Shown one piece after another: positions 43,109 through 54,519 of a DNA stretch of 64,000 nucleotides (position 1 is its first letter; the number at the start of each line of letters is the position of its first letter). Origin of the DNA: Sphaerosporella brunnea (Eukaryota; Ascomycota; Pezizomycetes; Pezizales; Pyronemataceae); assembly GCA_008704415.1 (NCBI GenBank), contig VXIS01000114.1, positions 1 to 64,000 on the forward strand, written 5' to 3'. The translations under genes were made by a program, and so were the position numbers. The notes beneath the pieces are model-generated. The model was not told the origin of the DNA and did not search any database. It was given only the letters and a program-made list of their open reading frames with translations.

Positions 43109-44154
43109 ATGGCCATCCTCTCCACCCTCTTGACCGCTCTCCTAGCCGCTACCGCGGCTGTTGCCCATGACGACTCCCCCGGCGCCCTCTCCAGGCGGGC
43201 CATCCACCGACTCGAGGCGCGAAACTTGCTCTCCGCGTGTTCGCAAAAGCTACGAGCCCGCGAACTTGTAGAGCCGCGCCTTGCGCGTCGTGCGGAGTTG
43301 TTAGAAACCCACTTCCGGAAGCGCGGTCTTGATGCGCTACAAATGCCAATTCTCCCAGACGGAAATAGCCGCCAACCGGTACCATGTATCCTCACCCCCG
43401 AGGTTACCGTTGGGCCATATTATGCCGAGGAGGAACTTATACGCTCCGAAATAAGTGAGGGGCAGGAGGGCATTGAGTTATTGCTCGACTTCCAATTTGT
43501 CGATGTTAAGACGTGCTTGCCCGTGCCGAATGCTATGGTCGATATTTGGCATTGCAACGTACGCGCGTCCATATGTGGGGGAGTGATTGGATTATAAGCT
43601 GATGGGTGCTTGGTTAGACAACCGGAACATACTCCGCCTTCGAGGTTGAACATACCGTCGGAGAATCTTTCAATCGCGGCTTGCAGCCGACGGATCAACA
43701 CGGGATCATGCACATGAAGACGTCGTTCCCGGGATGGTACCAAGGGCGGGCTACCCACATACACCTGGCGGCACACATCAACGGAACTATCGACAGCGAA
43801 ACGCACACGTACAAGGGCGGCGTAACGAATCATATCGGACAGGTTTTCTTTCCCGAAGACGTGCTGGAGCAAGTCGATGTCACGGCCCCCTATAACACAA
43901 TCACAGTCTCCCGTTTGAGGAATTCAGATGACTCCATCTTCCTTGAAGAGAATACGGGTTACGATGCCGTTGCCGGTAAGCCCTACAGGATCCCCTCTCG
44001 TCGGAAATCGAATCGGAGCTGATGCGATTACACCGCAGAAATTCAGTTCTTGGGTAAGACGATTCAGGATGGTCTTTTGGCGGCTATTTCGATTGGGATC
44101 GATTTGTCGGCCAATCACACGGCCGATTTGTTGAAAGGTGATCATGACGCGTGA
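43109..44154 (+). CDS. Secreted intradiol ring-cleavage dioxygenase
   Basis: Exons 43109-43558, 43618-43975 and 44039-44154 give 307 residues. MAILSTLLTALLAATAAVAH is a signal peptide. A basic propeptide-like region with dibasic sites follows. The catalytic domain starts at CILTPEVTVGPYYAEEELIR; the YY contains one Fe(III) tyrosine ligand. Then come VPNAMVDIWHCN (second Tyr position not evident here) and FPGWYQGRATHIHLAAH with the HxH pair that supplies the histidine ligands. Relatives are extracellular non-haem iron enzymes acting on catechol-type aromatics released from plant or humic material. The last intron (43976-44038) ends in CGCAG. Together with GH71 and AA9 downstream it forms a run of three secreted enzymes on the same strand. 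Confidence 0.9.
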
Positions 44155-44706
44155 GGACATTGCCGGGGGATGGTAATAGTGCAAGCCCGGAGTCCGGTGT
44201 CAAACGAAAATGTGAAGACAGTTGAGTAAACAGTAATTCCAATCAGAGTTCAGATCCAGAGTTTACGAAGGATTGAGAAACTGACGCTACAACAACACCT
44301 GCTTACCTGGTCCGTTGTATATGAGCGTAATCATGCGCGCGGGTAGCACCTCTTCTCCTTTTTCTGCAGTACAAATGCCACCTGCCATATAGATCCGAAT
44401 CGCAGGGCCTGCTTCATTCATGCTTATTGCCGCACATGCTATCCGCAGCCCACGGCAACCTAACCAGGTTCATGCCTACAAGCCCTCACTGCCTTGTTCG
44501 GGGCGTACCGCCTCTGATCCTGATCGCCCCACGCAGCGAATACGAACCTTAAGTTTGGATCGCATGGAATACTAATCAAGGAGCGCGGAGGAATGGGCAT
44601 CCGAGCTTGCCGATGAGGCCTTCATATTCTGCTCCTTCGTCTCGAGCTCCAGTTTTGTTTTCATGCCATCCTTTGGGTCTCCATCGCCGTCATTCACTGT
44701 TTACTC
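44155..44706. other. Intergenic between dioxygenase and GH71
   Basis: 552 bp, no gene seen. Presumed terminator of the dioxygenase and promoter of GH71. Confidence 0.4.
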
Positions 44707-46094
44707 ATGCGCTTCCAATTCAGCCTCCCGGCTGCGGCAGCGGCGTTGCTTGCCGTGGCTCCTCGTTTGAATCAGGTCCTGGCAGCGGACCGCAAGGTGT
44801 TCGCGCACTACATGGTGAGTCTTCCTTCTTCTGCCTTGAGGGGCCCTCAATGTTGACTGAACCAGGTTGGGTTGACCTCTGGCCAAACCGCCGACCAATG
44901 GGCTAGCGACATCGCGGCCGCCAAAGCCGCCGGCATTGACGGCTTCGCTCTAAACTCCGGACCAAGCGATAGCTACACTTTGACACAACTAACGCTCGCA
45001 TACAACGCGGCTGCTGCTGCCGGAAATTTCGTGATGTTCATCTCCTTCGACATGGCGTGCTGTGGAGCCTGGCCTGTAGACCAAGTCTCGTCCTTTATCA
45101 ATTCCTACAAAGACCACAGCGCTCAATACAAAGTTGACGGCAAGCCATTTGTCTCCACGTTCGAGGGGCCGAGCTTCGCGGATTCTTGGGCTTCCGTCAA
45201 GGCTGCTACCGGCCCGATCTATTTGGTCCCCGACTGGTCGAGTTTGGGACCTTCCGGCGTGGCACAGCATCTGAATATTATCGACGGAGCGTTCTCGTGG
45301 GATGCGTGGGGAACGGGTTTCACGCCGAAAACGGATGACTCGGATATTGCGTATCAGCAAGCGCTTGGCAGCGGAAAAAGCTACATGATGCCGGTCTCGC
45401 CGTGGTTCTATACCAATGTACCTCAGTGGAGCAAGAACTGGCTGTGGAATACCGACACGTTGTGGTATGATCGCTGGGAACAGGTGATGGACATCATGCC
45501 TGACTTTGTCGAGATCATGTACTTCCTCCCCCTCTTTCGTTCGTTCCTTTGGAGCCCCCCTCTGACAGTTGCAGTTCCTGGAATGACTATAGCGAAAGCC
45601 ACTATATCGGCGATATCCGCGACTCGGGCGTGGTAGACCAGGCGAAATGGTACGTTGACGGCGTCCCCCACACGGCCTGGCAGTTCGTGCTCCCCTACTA
45701 CACTGCCGCCTACAAGGCCGGCACTAGGGACATCGCCATCCCCACGGAAGGCGCTGTGTTCTGGTACCGCGCCAACTACAAAGATGCCTGCAGCGATGGC
45801 GGCACAGTGGTTGGGCCTGGAGGAACCGCTTCCGCGGCCACCGCGGTGGAGGACGCAGTGTTTGTGTTCACGTTGAGTAACTCGGCCACCACTGTCACGG
45901 TGGGTATTGGCGGGGGCTCGCAGACGTTCAGTGTGCCGAAGGGAGCTGGCTTTGCGAAGTTGCCCTTCAATGGAAGGAATGGCCAGGTGGTCGTATCTAT
46001 CAACGGGAAGACTGGGACTGGGCCGGTCAACGTGGGCAGCCCATGCACGGATGGGAAGGTCAACTTCAATGCTGTTGTGGGAAAGACTTCATAG
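44707..46094 (+). CDS. GH71 alpha-1,3-glucanase (mutanase)
   Basis: Exons 44707-44814, 44866-45518 and 45575-46094 give 426 residues. MRFQFSLPAAAALLAVAP is a signal peptide, and the mature start RKVFAHYMVG is the usual start of GH71 catalytic domains. Family motifs: AAKAAGIDGFALNSGP, FISFDMACC, KPFVSTFEG, GAFSWDAW, SYMMPVSPWFYTN and VEIISWNDYSESHYIG (split by the second intron), followed by FVLPYYTAAYKAGTRDI. GH71 enzymes hydrolyse alpha-1,3-glucan of fungal cell walls, in remodelling or mycoparasitism. A C-terminal beta-rich domain (~100 residues, FTLSNSATTVTVGIGGG) with two Cys follows the barrel. Acidic catalytic-region residues are present, so the enzyme is probably active. Confidence 0.93.
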
Positions 46095-47097
46095 GTGGTA
46101 GTTGGTTTTAGTTAAATGGGGGTACAGTATAAGTCATGTATTGACAAAATTTCGATCTTATGGGCGCCGAAGGTCCTATAGCAAGTCCATGTGATGGAAG
46201 CTTCTGGCTTCTCCCTTTCTTCGCTTTCCAAGTCGTGTTGTAGTTTTCTGTGATTTCAAGAAAACGGATGGATTTATTCCGTCAGGGACTTCTGGGCCAA
46301 AAACACCATCGGGAAGTATCCCCATGAATTTCGAAGCCTTCGAAGCCTTTTCAACAGTTGATTGTGTGTTTTACGAGAAGCAACCTGATATTGTGTTGCT
46401 GTATATACAGAGCCCGTCGGGATGTGGGCGGCGGAGAACCAGCTCAGTCTAACTGCGAGCGAAACTCCGCAGGCTTGATTTCTTTTCGTCACTGCCAAGG
46501 GGTGGTTCAAACATGAGCACGAATATCAATAATCCAACCGACTTGTTCCACTCACGGCCCGAAATCATATATTCTCACCATAAGCCGGATCCAATTGCAC
46601 CGAGCAAAAACTCTGGGCATATCCGCAGACCGAAACCATCCCTTAGCACGCATATAGCATCAGAAACACTCCCTACGGCTACTACTAGTGAACTATACGC
46701 AACCGCTTTGTCGGTCCGTTCGCCTATATCAGGCAAAATATATACCCCCCCCACCCTGCCACCGACTTTATATCGACGCTCTCCAAAGGTCGTGGATTCT
46801 GCATGCAGATAACGATCGTCCAACGGCGCGGATTCCGGAGGTTGGAACTATCGGCTGCACCCCACATATGCATGCTCAGGAACTGCTTCGGACTGGAAGA
46901 CCTGATTGCCCAGTAACCCAGGTCCTGCTGGCTCGAGTCTTCTCTTCCTTAGACACATTGCGAGATGAAAACATTTTCTCAAGACTCCCACGGCTGGAGG
47001 GAAGAGGGGAGGGGGGGGAGGCGAGTAGTATATAAGAACCCACAGCATCGCCCCTCCAAAACAGCACCTTCCTCAGCCTACCGGTCCACATCAAAAA
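46095..47097. promoter_or_regulatory. Intergenic; TATA box of the AA9 gene
   Basis: About 1 kb without a recognisable gene. A good TATA box (tatataa, 47029-47035) lies 63-69 bp upstream of the AA9 start, preceded by a G-rich run. Confidence 0.55.
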
Positions 47098-47993
47098 ATG
47101 CGAGCCACTGCAATCTTCCTCACCTGCCTCTTCAACGCCCTCACGGTCTCCGCCCACGGGTACGTCAGCGATGCCACCATCGGGGGCACAACCTACACCG
47201 GGTACCTCCCATACTCCGATCCCTACTACAGCGCACCACCCGAGCGTATCTTCCGCAAGATCCCCGGCAACGGCCCCGTCGAGGACTTAACCCTGATCGA
47301 TGTCCAATGCGACGGGTATCAAGGCTCCGGATCTGCGCCTGCGCCTCTTACCGCCACTGCTGCTGCTGGATCCACGGTCTCGCTGCACTGGACTGCGTGG
47401 CCGGATTCCCATCATGGGCCGGTTATTACGTACATGGCCAAATGCCCTGGTAGCTGCTTGGACTATCTCCCAGGCACGGATGCTGTGTGGTTCAAGATCA
47501 AGGAGGAGGGGGTAAGTGAATTCCCCACCAATAGCCAGATAGATAGATACCCAGCTGATAAAAGGGGGGGGGGGGGAACAGAAACGCTCCGACGGGACAT
47601 GGGCGTCCGACGACTTCACCACTGGGCAAGCGTACACCTTTACCATTCCCGCATCTCTGGCGGCAGGAAACTACCTAGTGCGCCATGAGATTCTGGCTTT
47701 GCATGCGGCGTACCAGTACCCGGGCGTTCAGGTCTACCCCAGCTGCTTCCAGATCACACTTACCGGCGGCGGAAGCGCCACTGGTCCTAGTTCGAAGGTT
47801 TCTTTCCCCGGTGCTTACACCTCGACCACGCCGGGTATTGTTTTCGATATCTACCAGGGCACTGCGGTGAATTTTGCGCCCCTCCCCCCCCCCCCCCCCC
47901 CGGGAACTTCCGCTACCTTTTTTCTTTCACGCGCAGAGGCTGACAGTGAGATAGGCTTACCCCATCCCTGGACCGAGTGTTTGGACTGGTTAA
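47098..47993 (+). CDS. AA9 lytic polysaccharide monooxygenase
   Basis: A copper enzyme that cleaves cellulose or hemicellulose chains oxidatively. Exons 47098-47511, 47582-47866 and 47955-47993 give 245 residues. The signal peptide MRATAIFLTCLFNALTVSA is cut just before HGYV, so mature residue 1 is the histidine of the copper brace. The second brace histidine lies in DSHHGPVITYMAKC, the HEILALH segment is typical of the family, and the axial tyrosine is in VYPSCFQI. The last exon is only 39 nt and encodes AYPIPGPSVWTG, the conserved C-terminal IPGP motif. Without splicing out the C-rich intron (47867-47954) the frame would run on into an unrelated proline-rich tail. No carbohydrate-binding module. 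Confidence 0.93.
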
Positions 47994-48409
47994 TTTTTTA
48001 TTTTTTTCTGGGGGGGAGGGGTGGATCTTGGACTTAACTATATGTTGAAATCTTCTTCCATCGGTGAAACGGTGAAATTTGACATCATGAAAGAAACCGG
48101 CCCCCAGTTTTGCTCCTTGAAAGCTGGCAAAGAAAGAAGGCGTATTATTCGTATATGTGAGTGATACTTGCGTGCCCGTCAGCTAGCCTATCACAAAGGT
48201 ACTCTCACTCGTACCTATCCAGCATGGCGATCTGGTCTTAAGTCTTAAGAGATGACTCGATTTAAATTCATCAGCTCCAGGAACCGAACTGCACCAACGC
48301 GAAGCCCAGATGCTCCTGGCGAGGCGTAGCAATGACTCCTACCTTGCCAGCTAGGCCTACTACCCCTAGGCAAACCGAAGAAAGAAAAAGAAAAAAAGAA
48401 AAAAAAAAA
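47994..48409. other. Intergenic between AA9 gene and tRNA-Val(UAC)
   Basis: No gene seen. An A-rich stretch next to the tRNA 3' end (48380-48409; T-rich on the tRNA strand) serves as Pol III terminator. Confidence 0.5.
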
Positions 48410-48498
48410 TGATTGCAGCAGGGATTGAACCTGCGACCTTCTCGGAGTTCATTCACACAAATGTAAACGAGATGTGATAACCACTACACCATGCAACC
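48410..48498 (-). tRNA. tRNA-Val(UAC) with a 16-nt intron
   Basis: On the minus strand, acceptor GGTTGCA pairs with TGCAATC, then A. D arm TGTAGTGGTTATCAC. Anticodon stem TCTCG/CGAGA encloses 23 nt; removing 16 nt after position 37 leaves TT-TAC-A-C with anticodon UAC. T arm GCAGG-TTCAATC-CCTGC is canonical, unlike the AAC valine tRNAs in this window. Confidence 0.9.
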
Positions 48499-49011
48499 AC
48501 TCGAGAATGTGAGAAAACTTTGTGGGAATTGGCCGGTAAGTTGAAGTAAGAAAACCAAGACTGGCTGGCCACTTGGTTCCTCACAGTCAGAAAATATGAG
48601 ACAGATCTCTCCGTCATCGGGGTCTTGGCCACTGGTGATACTCTGAGAACTGTCGCGTATATTTCCGGATGATCAGGTAGGACGAGTGTGTGGCATTGTG
48701 GGAAGCTATGGGAAGTGGTCCGGCAGTGCTGTGTTTAATGGAAATCGTGCCATGTAGATATTAATCGGACGCCTGGGGCTAGTACAAAAGGGAAGTCTTT
48801 GAAAGTTGGTGTTGTGAGAGACAAGATCCGACATTCGGTGAGGTGACAGGCCTCAACAGTTTCGTGATAGTATTCTCGATGTCTTAATCACCAGAGGAAC
48901 CGTCGCGAGATATTGCCCTTGTTTAGCGCGCATAAGATGAATAGCTAGCATTTTACTCCCTGTTCAAAACCTCAAAAGTACATATCCCCGATCGTGAATG
49001 CGCGCGTAGGC
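48499..49011. other. Intergenic, no gene recognised
   Basis: 513 bp between the tRNA and the 3' end of the acetoacetate-decarboxylase-like gene; nothing recognised. Confidence 0.4.
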
Positions 49012-49889
49012 TCACTTCGTCTTCTTGACATCCTCCTCCTCTTCCTCCCCGAGGACATCGGGCACTTTAAAAGTGACCTCAACCTTCTTCCACCACAACC
49101 CCAAACTCCACAGCTTCACCTTAGGAAACCCGATGTCATCGCCCCACGCCCCACCTTCCAGTCCACCAGATCCCCACGCCAGTCCTGCCTTTCCTTGCAG
49201 CAATGGCACCATACGGAGCCACTTATCCGTGCCTACTCTCTCGGCACCATCCTGGGGCAGCGGCGGCTGCACGAGGGTGAGATCTAGCGGACTCATGGTC
49301 GTGCTGACCGTCCCCGGTAACGTGATGCCCCAAGCAGCACTTTGCAGATCCACGGCAAAAAACGGTTTGTCCTCCTCTCCCGGGTTAAAAACCTCGACAC
49401 GTTTGTAGGGTAGTTTACTACCCTGATCAGCAGGGACGAATTTGAAACCTGCCATCTGCTTGGGAATCCCCCAGTTCTTGCGGCCGTTCAATTCGGTCGC
49501 CGCGCTGGAGACGTAGATGCGAGTTATGCGTAGGTGCGTTGGGGAGTCGGGAAGAACGGGGACGTGGTAGGCCCCGGGACTGAGGATAAGCTCATCGTAA
49601 GGCCCTAAATTAGTTTCGCTTAAAGTGAGCGGCGGCTGGGCTACATAAGATGACCCCTCGTACCAACTGGCGTCTCCGTGTAGCGAAGAAGAAATATGGA
49701 GCAGAGACCGCCCGCGAATTCGCCGCTGGCGGATGGGGATGCGAAATCGGAGTTGCCTTCGAGCGCATCGTAGGCCGCGGCGGATGGGGGAGTGGTGGAT
49801 GAGTTGTAGTTTATGAAGACGAAGCCAGAGGCTTGGAGATTGACCCATGGGGCTGGCGCGAGGGGGATTTCGGTGGAGGTTGAGGCCAT
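49012..49889 (-). CDS. Acetoacetate-decarboxylase-like protein
   Basis: Exons 49889-49664 and 49604-49012 encode 272 residues; an in-frame ATG at 49913 would add 8. The N-terminal part (PLAPAPWVNLQASGFVFINY ... SIFLLRYTETPVG) joins across the intron to PYDELILSPGAYHVP. Then comes the diagnostic RKNWGIPKQMAGFKF, corresponding to the region around the Schiff-base lysine of the ADC superfamily. Whether K in IPKQM is catalytic cannot be decided here. The C terminus WWKKVEVTFKVPDVLGEEEEEDVKK is acidic. ADC-like proteins of fungi often occur in secondary or aromatic metabolism, but no such cluster is visible. No signal peptide. Function: probable decarboxylase/aldolase-like enzyme, substrate unknown. 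Confidence 0.72.
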
Positions 49890-51233
49890 GGTGTTGTGTG
49901 GAGAGGTGGTCAACTTGACGGGGTGGTCGGCCTTTACTGGTACGTATGATAGGGGAAAGGGTTATGGGAGCAGATAGACGTACCACCTATCGCCGAAACG
50001 CTGGTGCGCCTTTGAATACGTATATATCGGCGATACTGATTAGTTAGGCCGCAGTCCACAATGGGGTGAAAATCACTCGATTCCAACACTTAAAGATGGA
50101 TGAATTTGACTACAGATGAGACTGACTACCATGAGACGCGTTGCTTCGCAGAGACTGCTTACATAAGGGTGTGGTTTTCTACACATTCTATTGGGAGACG
50201 CACCGCTATTGTAACACAGGAGATGCGTTGTCAACACACGCATTCAACCAAGCCGGTATGGATACCTTATCATAAACTCGCCAATAAGCAACACAGGCCG
50301 AAGAAGTGGGGCAATGGGTGTAACGCGCCAAGATTCAACGGTAGCTATCTCACCAGTTTGGCCAGGCACCACAACTCCCTGAGGTCTTCTCAGGTAGTCC
50401 TCTCTCCCTGTCAGCTCCGGGTTGCGGTGGAACCTTAAATGTGTGGTCCATGACGCTGGCAAGAATAGGTGGTGATACATATCAAGGTCGGGAGATTGAT
50501 GTAAGACCCCGAGCGTGTATGACTGGGAAGCTGGCAGTGGCGTCGGCATCGCGGCCAGCCATTTGCTTTGGTAGGCGGCAACACAGGAAAACTGTAGAAA
50601 ATTCATCACTTACACTACTTACACTTAAGTAGCAAATCCATCGCTCTTTTGCCTCTTCCCCCAGATCCGGCCTTGAACAGGTGATCCGGGCTTTAGTTAA
50701 ACGTACGGCCACAGACCGACAACAGTGGGGGATCCGTCCGTCGCCATACAACTTGCAGCGGTTCAGTCATTGCTGCCACAGCAAGCTTCCTTAAGCATTA
50801 TCAACATTATGGTTTACGTTGGCCCCTCAGAGCTACTACCTTGTCTGTTTCCAACGAGTCAACTCTTCGTCCTACACGAATTTACGTACCTTAAGATAGA
50901 GCGGCAGGAACATATGCGTGACCTCTCTATCACAAACATCTCAAATTGGTCACCAAGGGAGCAAAACGTCTGATCTCAAACACAAGCTTCGTTGGGACAG
51001 CAGCCAACGACATGGGAGATGCAGTATACCTACAACGGCCTTCCTTCCTTCTTTTGTCTACAACCCTTCTAACCCTATCCTCCATCCATCTAGTTTTTGC
51101 CCACAAGATCATATGTAGATCGTTACAACATAAGAAAACCAATATAGTACAACGGAACCATCCCAACCAGACCCAAAAAGAAAAAAAAAGAAACAAGCCC
51201 CGACTTTCCCAGGTTTGAGACAGAATTAGCACT
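49890..51233. other. Intergenic, no gene recognised
   Basis: 1.3 kb with only short overlapping ORFs. An A-rich stretch lies close to the 3' end of MEF1. Confidence 0.4.
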
Positions 51234-53797
51234 TTATTTCGCCTTCGCCTTCTCCAGCCTCTCCTTCTCGTGCTTCGCGACCAACTCCTTCTGCAACTGC
51301 GGCGGCGCGGGAGAATAGTGGCTGAACTCCATAGTGAACTCTCCCTTACCTTGAGTAGCCGCACGAAGCTGCGATGAGAACCCGAACATGGCGTTGAGCG
51401 AGCAAGCAGCGGTAAGCGTGAACTCATCAGCACCGATATCGGACTCCTCGATGACAGCATTGCGCTTGTTCATCAAACCAACAATAGCACCCTGGAACTC
51501 GTTGGGGGCAGAAATAGCCACGCGCATGAGGGGTTCGAGAACAACCGGCTTCGCAGTGGCAAAGGCCTTTCTGAAAGCCTGCTGGGTGGCGATCTTGAAA
51601 GCCATTTCCGAGGAATCAGTCATGTGGGTAGCACCATCGTTGATGACCATGGAGGTTCCCAGGACACGGTGTCCCAGCATGGGACCCTTCTCGCACGACG
51701 CCATGAATCCCTTCTCACAAGCAAACAAGAACTTTTCGGAGATGGAACCTCCGGTGATCTGGTGCTCGAAGTGGTTGTCGCTAAGGCTGCCAGTAGGCTC
51801 CATCCAGCCCATGACACGTGCATAGTCTCCAGCTCCTCCGGTCTGCTTCTTGAGGGTGTGGTCGAAGGGGACACGCTCCGAGATGGTCTCACGGTAAGCA
51901 ACCTGAGGCTGACCGGTGATACAGTCGACGTTGTATTCACGGCGCATACGCTCCACGTAAATTTCAAGATGGAGCTCTCCCATTCCGCTGATGATGGTCT
52001 CTTGCGATTCAGTGTCGACATGGACACGGAAGGTGGGATCTTCACGCTGGAATCGGTTCATGGCCTTGGAGAAGTTGGCGGTTTCCTTGTTGTTCTTGGG
52101 CTTGATCGAGAGAGAGATGACGGGCTCCGGAACAAACATCGAGGTCTACAAGTTGCATAATTAGCACGGTGCCCCAGGAGTCAGACGGGGTCACATACCA
52201 TAGAGTAGGGAAGACCACCATCGGTGAAGGTATCACCGGAAGAACACTCAACACCAAAGACAGCACAGATCTCACCAGCACCGATTTCCTGCACGTCCTC
52301 CATCTCGTTGGAGTGCATACGCACGATACGAGGTACCTTGACCTTCTTTCCAGTCTTTGCGTTGAAGATGTTCATGCCCTTCTTGAGGGTACCCTGGTAT
52401 ACTCGGACGTAGGTCAATTGTCCATAGTTTCCTTCTTCGAGTTTGAAAGCTAGACCGACAAAAGGCTCGGCGTTGTAAGGGAGCAGCGAAACACGGGCCT
52501 CGTCGTTGCGGCGGTCAAGCGCAAAGTTGGGGACTTCAGAGGGGTTGGGGAGGTAGTCGACAACAGCATCAAGCATGCGCTGCACACCGGTGTTCGCCAA
52601 AGCGGAACCCATCACGACAGGAGTGAACGTTCGGGCGATGGTGGCACGGCGAATGGCAGCCTTGATCTGGGCAACAGTAGGGGTCTCCTCGTTCAAGAAG
52701 ATCTCAGCAATTTCTTCGTCGACATCAGCAAGGGTCTCGATCAGCACAGCGCGCTTCTCGTCGACAAGGGCCTTCAAGTTCGCGGGGATCTCATCCGCCT
52801 CCCTGACTATCAATCTGTGCCCATGTTAGCTGTGCGAATAATGTGCCGAACGATATTGGCCTACCCAGATGGACCTTCAAAGTAGACGGATTTCATCTCG
52901 ATCAGATCCACAACTCCCTTGAAGTCATCTTCCATCCCAATAGGCACCTGCAGGGACGCGGCTGCAATCTTCAACTTCTTGTTGATCTGCTCAACCGCCT
53001 TCCATGGGTTGGCACCCATACGGTCCATCTTGTTGATGAAAGAGACTCTGGGAACATCGTAACGCTTCATCTGTCGGTCTACAGTAATGGTCTGACTCTG
53101 CACACCGGAGACTGCACACAGTACCAACACGGCACCATCAAGGACTCGCAGCGCACGCTCGACTTCGATTGTGAAATCGATGTGGCCCGGGGTATCGATC
53201 AAGTTAAAGTGGTAAGGCACCTCGACACCTTCCTCGTTCTTCTTGTTCCAGTTACAGAACGTAGCCGCAGACTGAATGGTAATTCCTTTCTCTCTTTCAA
53301 GGTCCATGGAATCCATCTTGGCACCGACACCGTCCTTACCACGCACCTCGTGGATAGCATTGGTCCTTCCGGTGTAGAAAAGGACTCGCTCGGTACAGGT
53401 TGTCTTTCCAGAGTCGATATGGGCTGCAATACCGATGTTGCGCACCTTGCTCAACCGCGCCGCATCCTTCTTGGGTATCCGGGCGATTATGTCCTCGAGC
53501 GGAATTTCGCCAGACGATTGGGTAGCGTCCCTAGTTACTGTCAATGCCGCTTTCTCCCCGCCTTTAGAGTCATGGGTTTCCTTACGCCTCAGCGGTGGCC
53601 GTAGCCGCACTGGAGTAGTATCGGTAGCCTCCAGCTCTGTTCAGAGCCACGGGCAGAGCTGCCCTGCGGAGTGATGCGGTGGTGTAGCTAGCGCGGGGAG
53701 CACGCACGGCGAGCCGCAGAGCCCGCGCAGGCGTGGGCGAATTGACGGCACGCATTGACCGGCATTGGGAGCGGAGAGTGATTGCCACAGTCCTCAT
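51234..53797 (-). CDS. MEF1: Mitochondrial elongation factor G1
   Basis: Catalyses ribosomal translocation in mitochondria. Exons 53797-53586, 53530-52865, 52814-52199 and 52145-51234 give 801 residues. The first ~70 residues are Arg/Ala/Ser-rich, a mitochondrial presequence. G-domain motifs: [12 protein letters not shown] (G1), [11 protein letters not shown] (G2), DTPGHIDFT (G3), NKMDRMGA (G4) and GSALANTGV (G5). Domain II follows ([19 protein letters not shown]). Domain IV has [12 protein letters not shown] and the loop region GPMLGHRV. The C terminus ends in [17 protein letters not shown]. The first intron ends in an acceptor preceded by gacagtaac; using the TAG keeps the frame open. It corresponds to the elongating EF-G1, not the recycling EF-G2, by similarity to MEF1/GFM1. 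Confidence 0.95.
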
Positions 53798-54519
53798 GGT
53801 GAACGTTGCTGAGGGGTTCCTGTGGAGGAGCAGCGGTTTTATCTAGTAGACGCGAACTTTTGAAAAATTTATGATCTGCGGTGATCCACTATCTTATCTG
53901 ATGTCGGAGACATCCGGAAGCACTCGGTCACGGGCATTCTCCGAGATGAAGCAGGAGATGTTATCCTATTATGGGAGCAGGAGTGATTTGAAGTGGCACG
54001 CCTCTATTGGGAAGGCAAGCGTTTTTATAGCTGTCGAGACCATGCAAGTGTATTGGTGATGTCCGTTCCCCAGTGCAAATGGCTTGCGCTTAGATCTATG
54101 ATCTGTCATTTCTCAGATGGGTCCTTGTGGGTTAGAGGCTGATATAGCCGTGATATTTGTCCTCGCAGCACCGAGTCACACGGAGCACTAACTAGAACTC
54201 TGTATTCTTATTCACTTCACGTCCGAGCGAGTGATTCACAATGATTCTCTCCTTCAAACAAACCTCCCGGTTCGAGAGCACGGCAAAAACTCATGGAAAT
54301 ATCAAGTACCTATGGGAAAGCCCCGAATTAAATCTATGACCCCTAAAGGTTAGCTTCTCTTTCTTTTTTACCACGGCGCGCTGCCTCAAGTCACATGAAA
54401 TAATGAACTGCGTAGACCCACCAACAACTCTCGTCCCCCAAAGTTTACCGGTGGTGTCGCAGAAATCCCACCGGCCTGCTACACAAGGCTCCCTATCGTG
54501 TCTTCCTGTTTCTTGACGC
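53798..54519. other. MEF1 upstream region, no other gene recognised
   Basis: Contains the presumed promoter of MEF1 at its left end and unassigned AT-rich sequence up to the LINE fragment. Confidence 0.4.

Noticed and set aside
43109..49889. Secondary-metabolite gene cluster around the dioxygenase and ADC-like genes
   Set aside because: No backbone enzyme (PKS, NRPS, terpene synthase), no cluster regulator and no tailoring enzymes are present.
50244..50609. 121-codon minus-strand ORF in the 1.3-kb gap before MEF1
   Set aside because: No motif, no splice or signal support; chance ORF is more likely.
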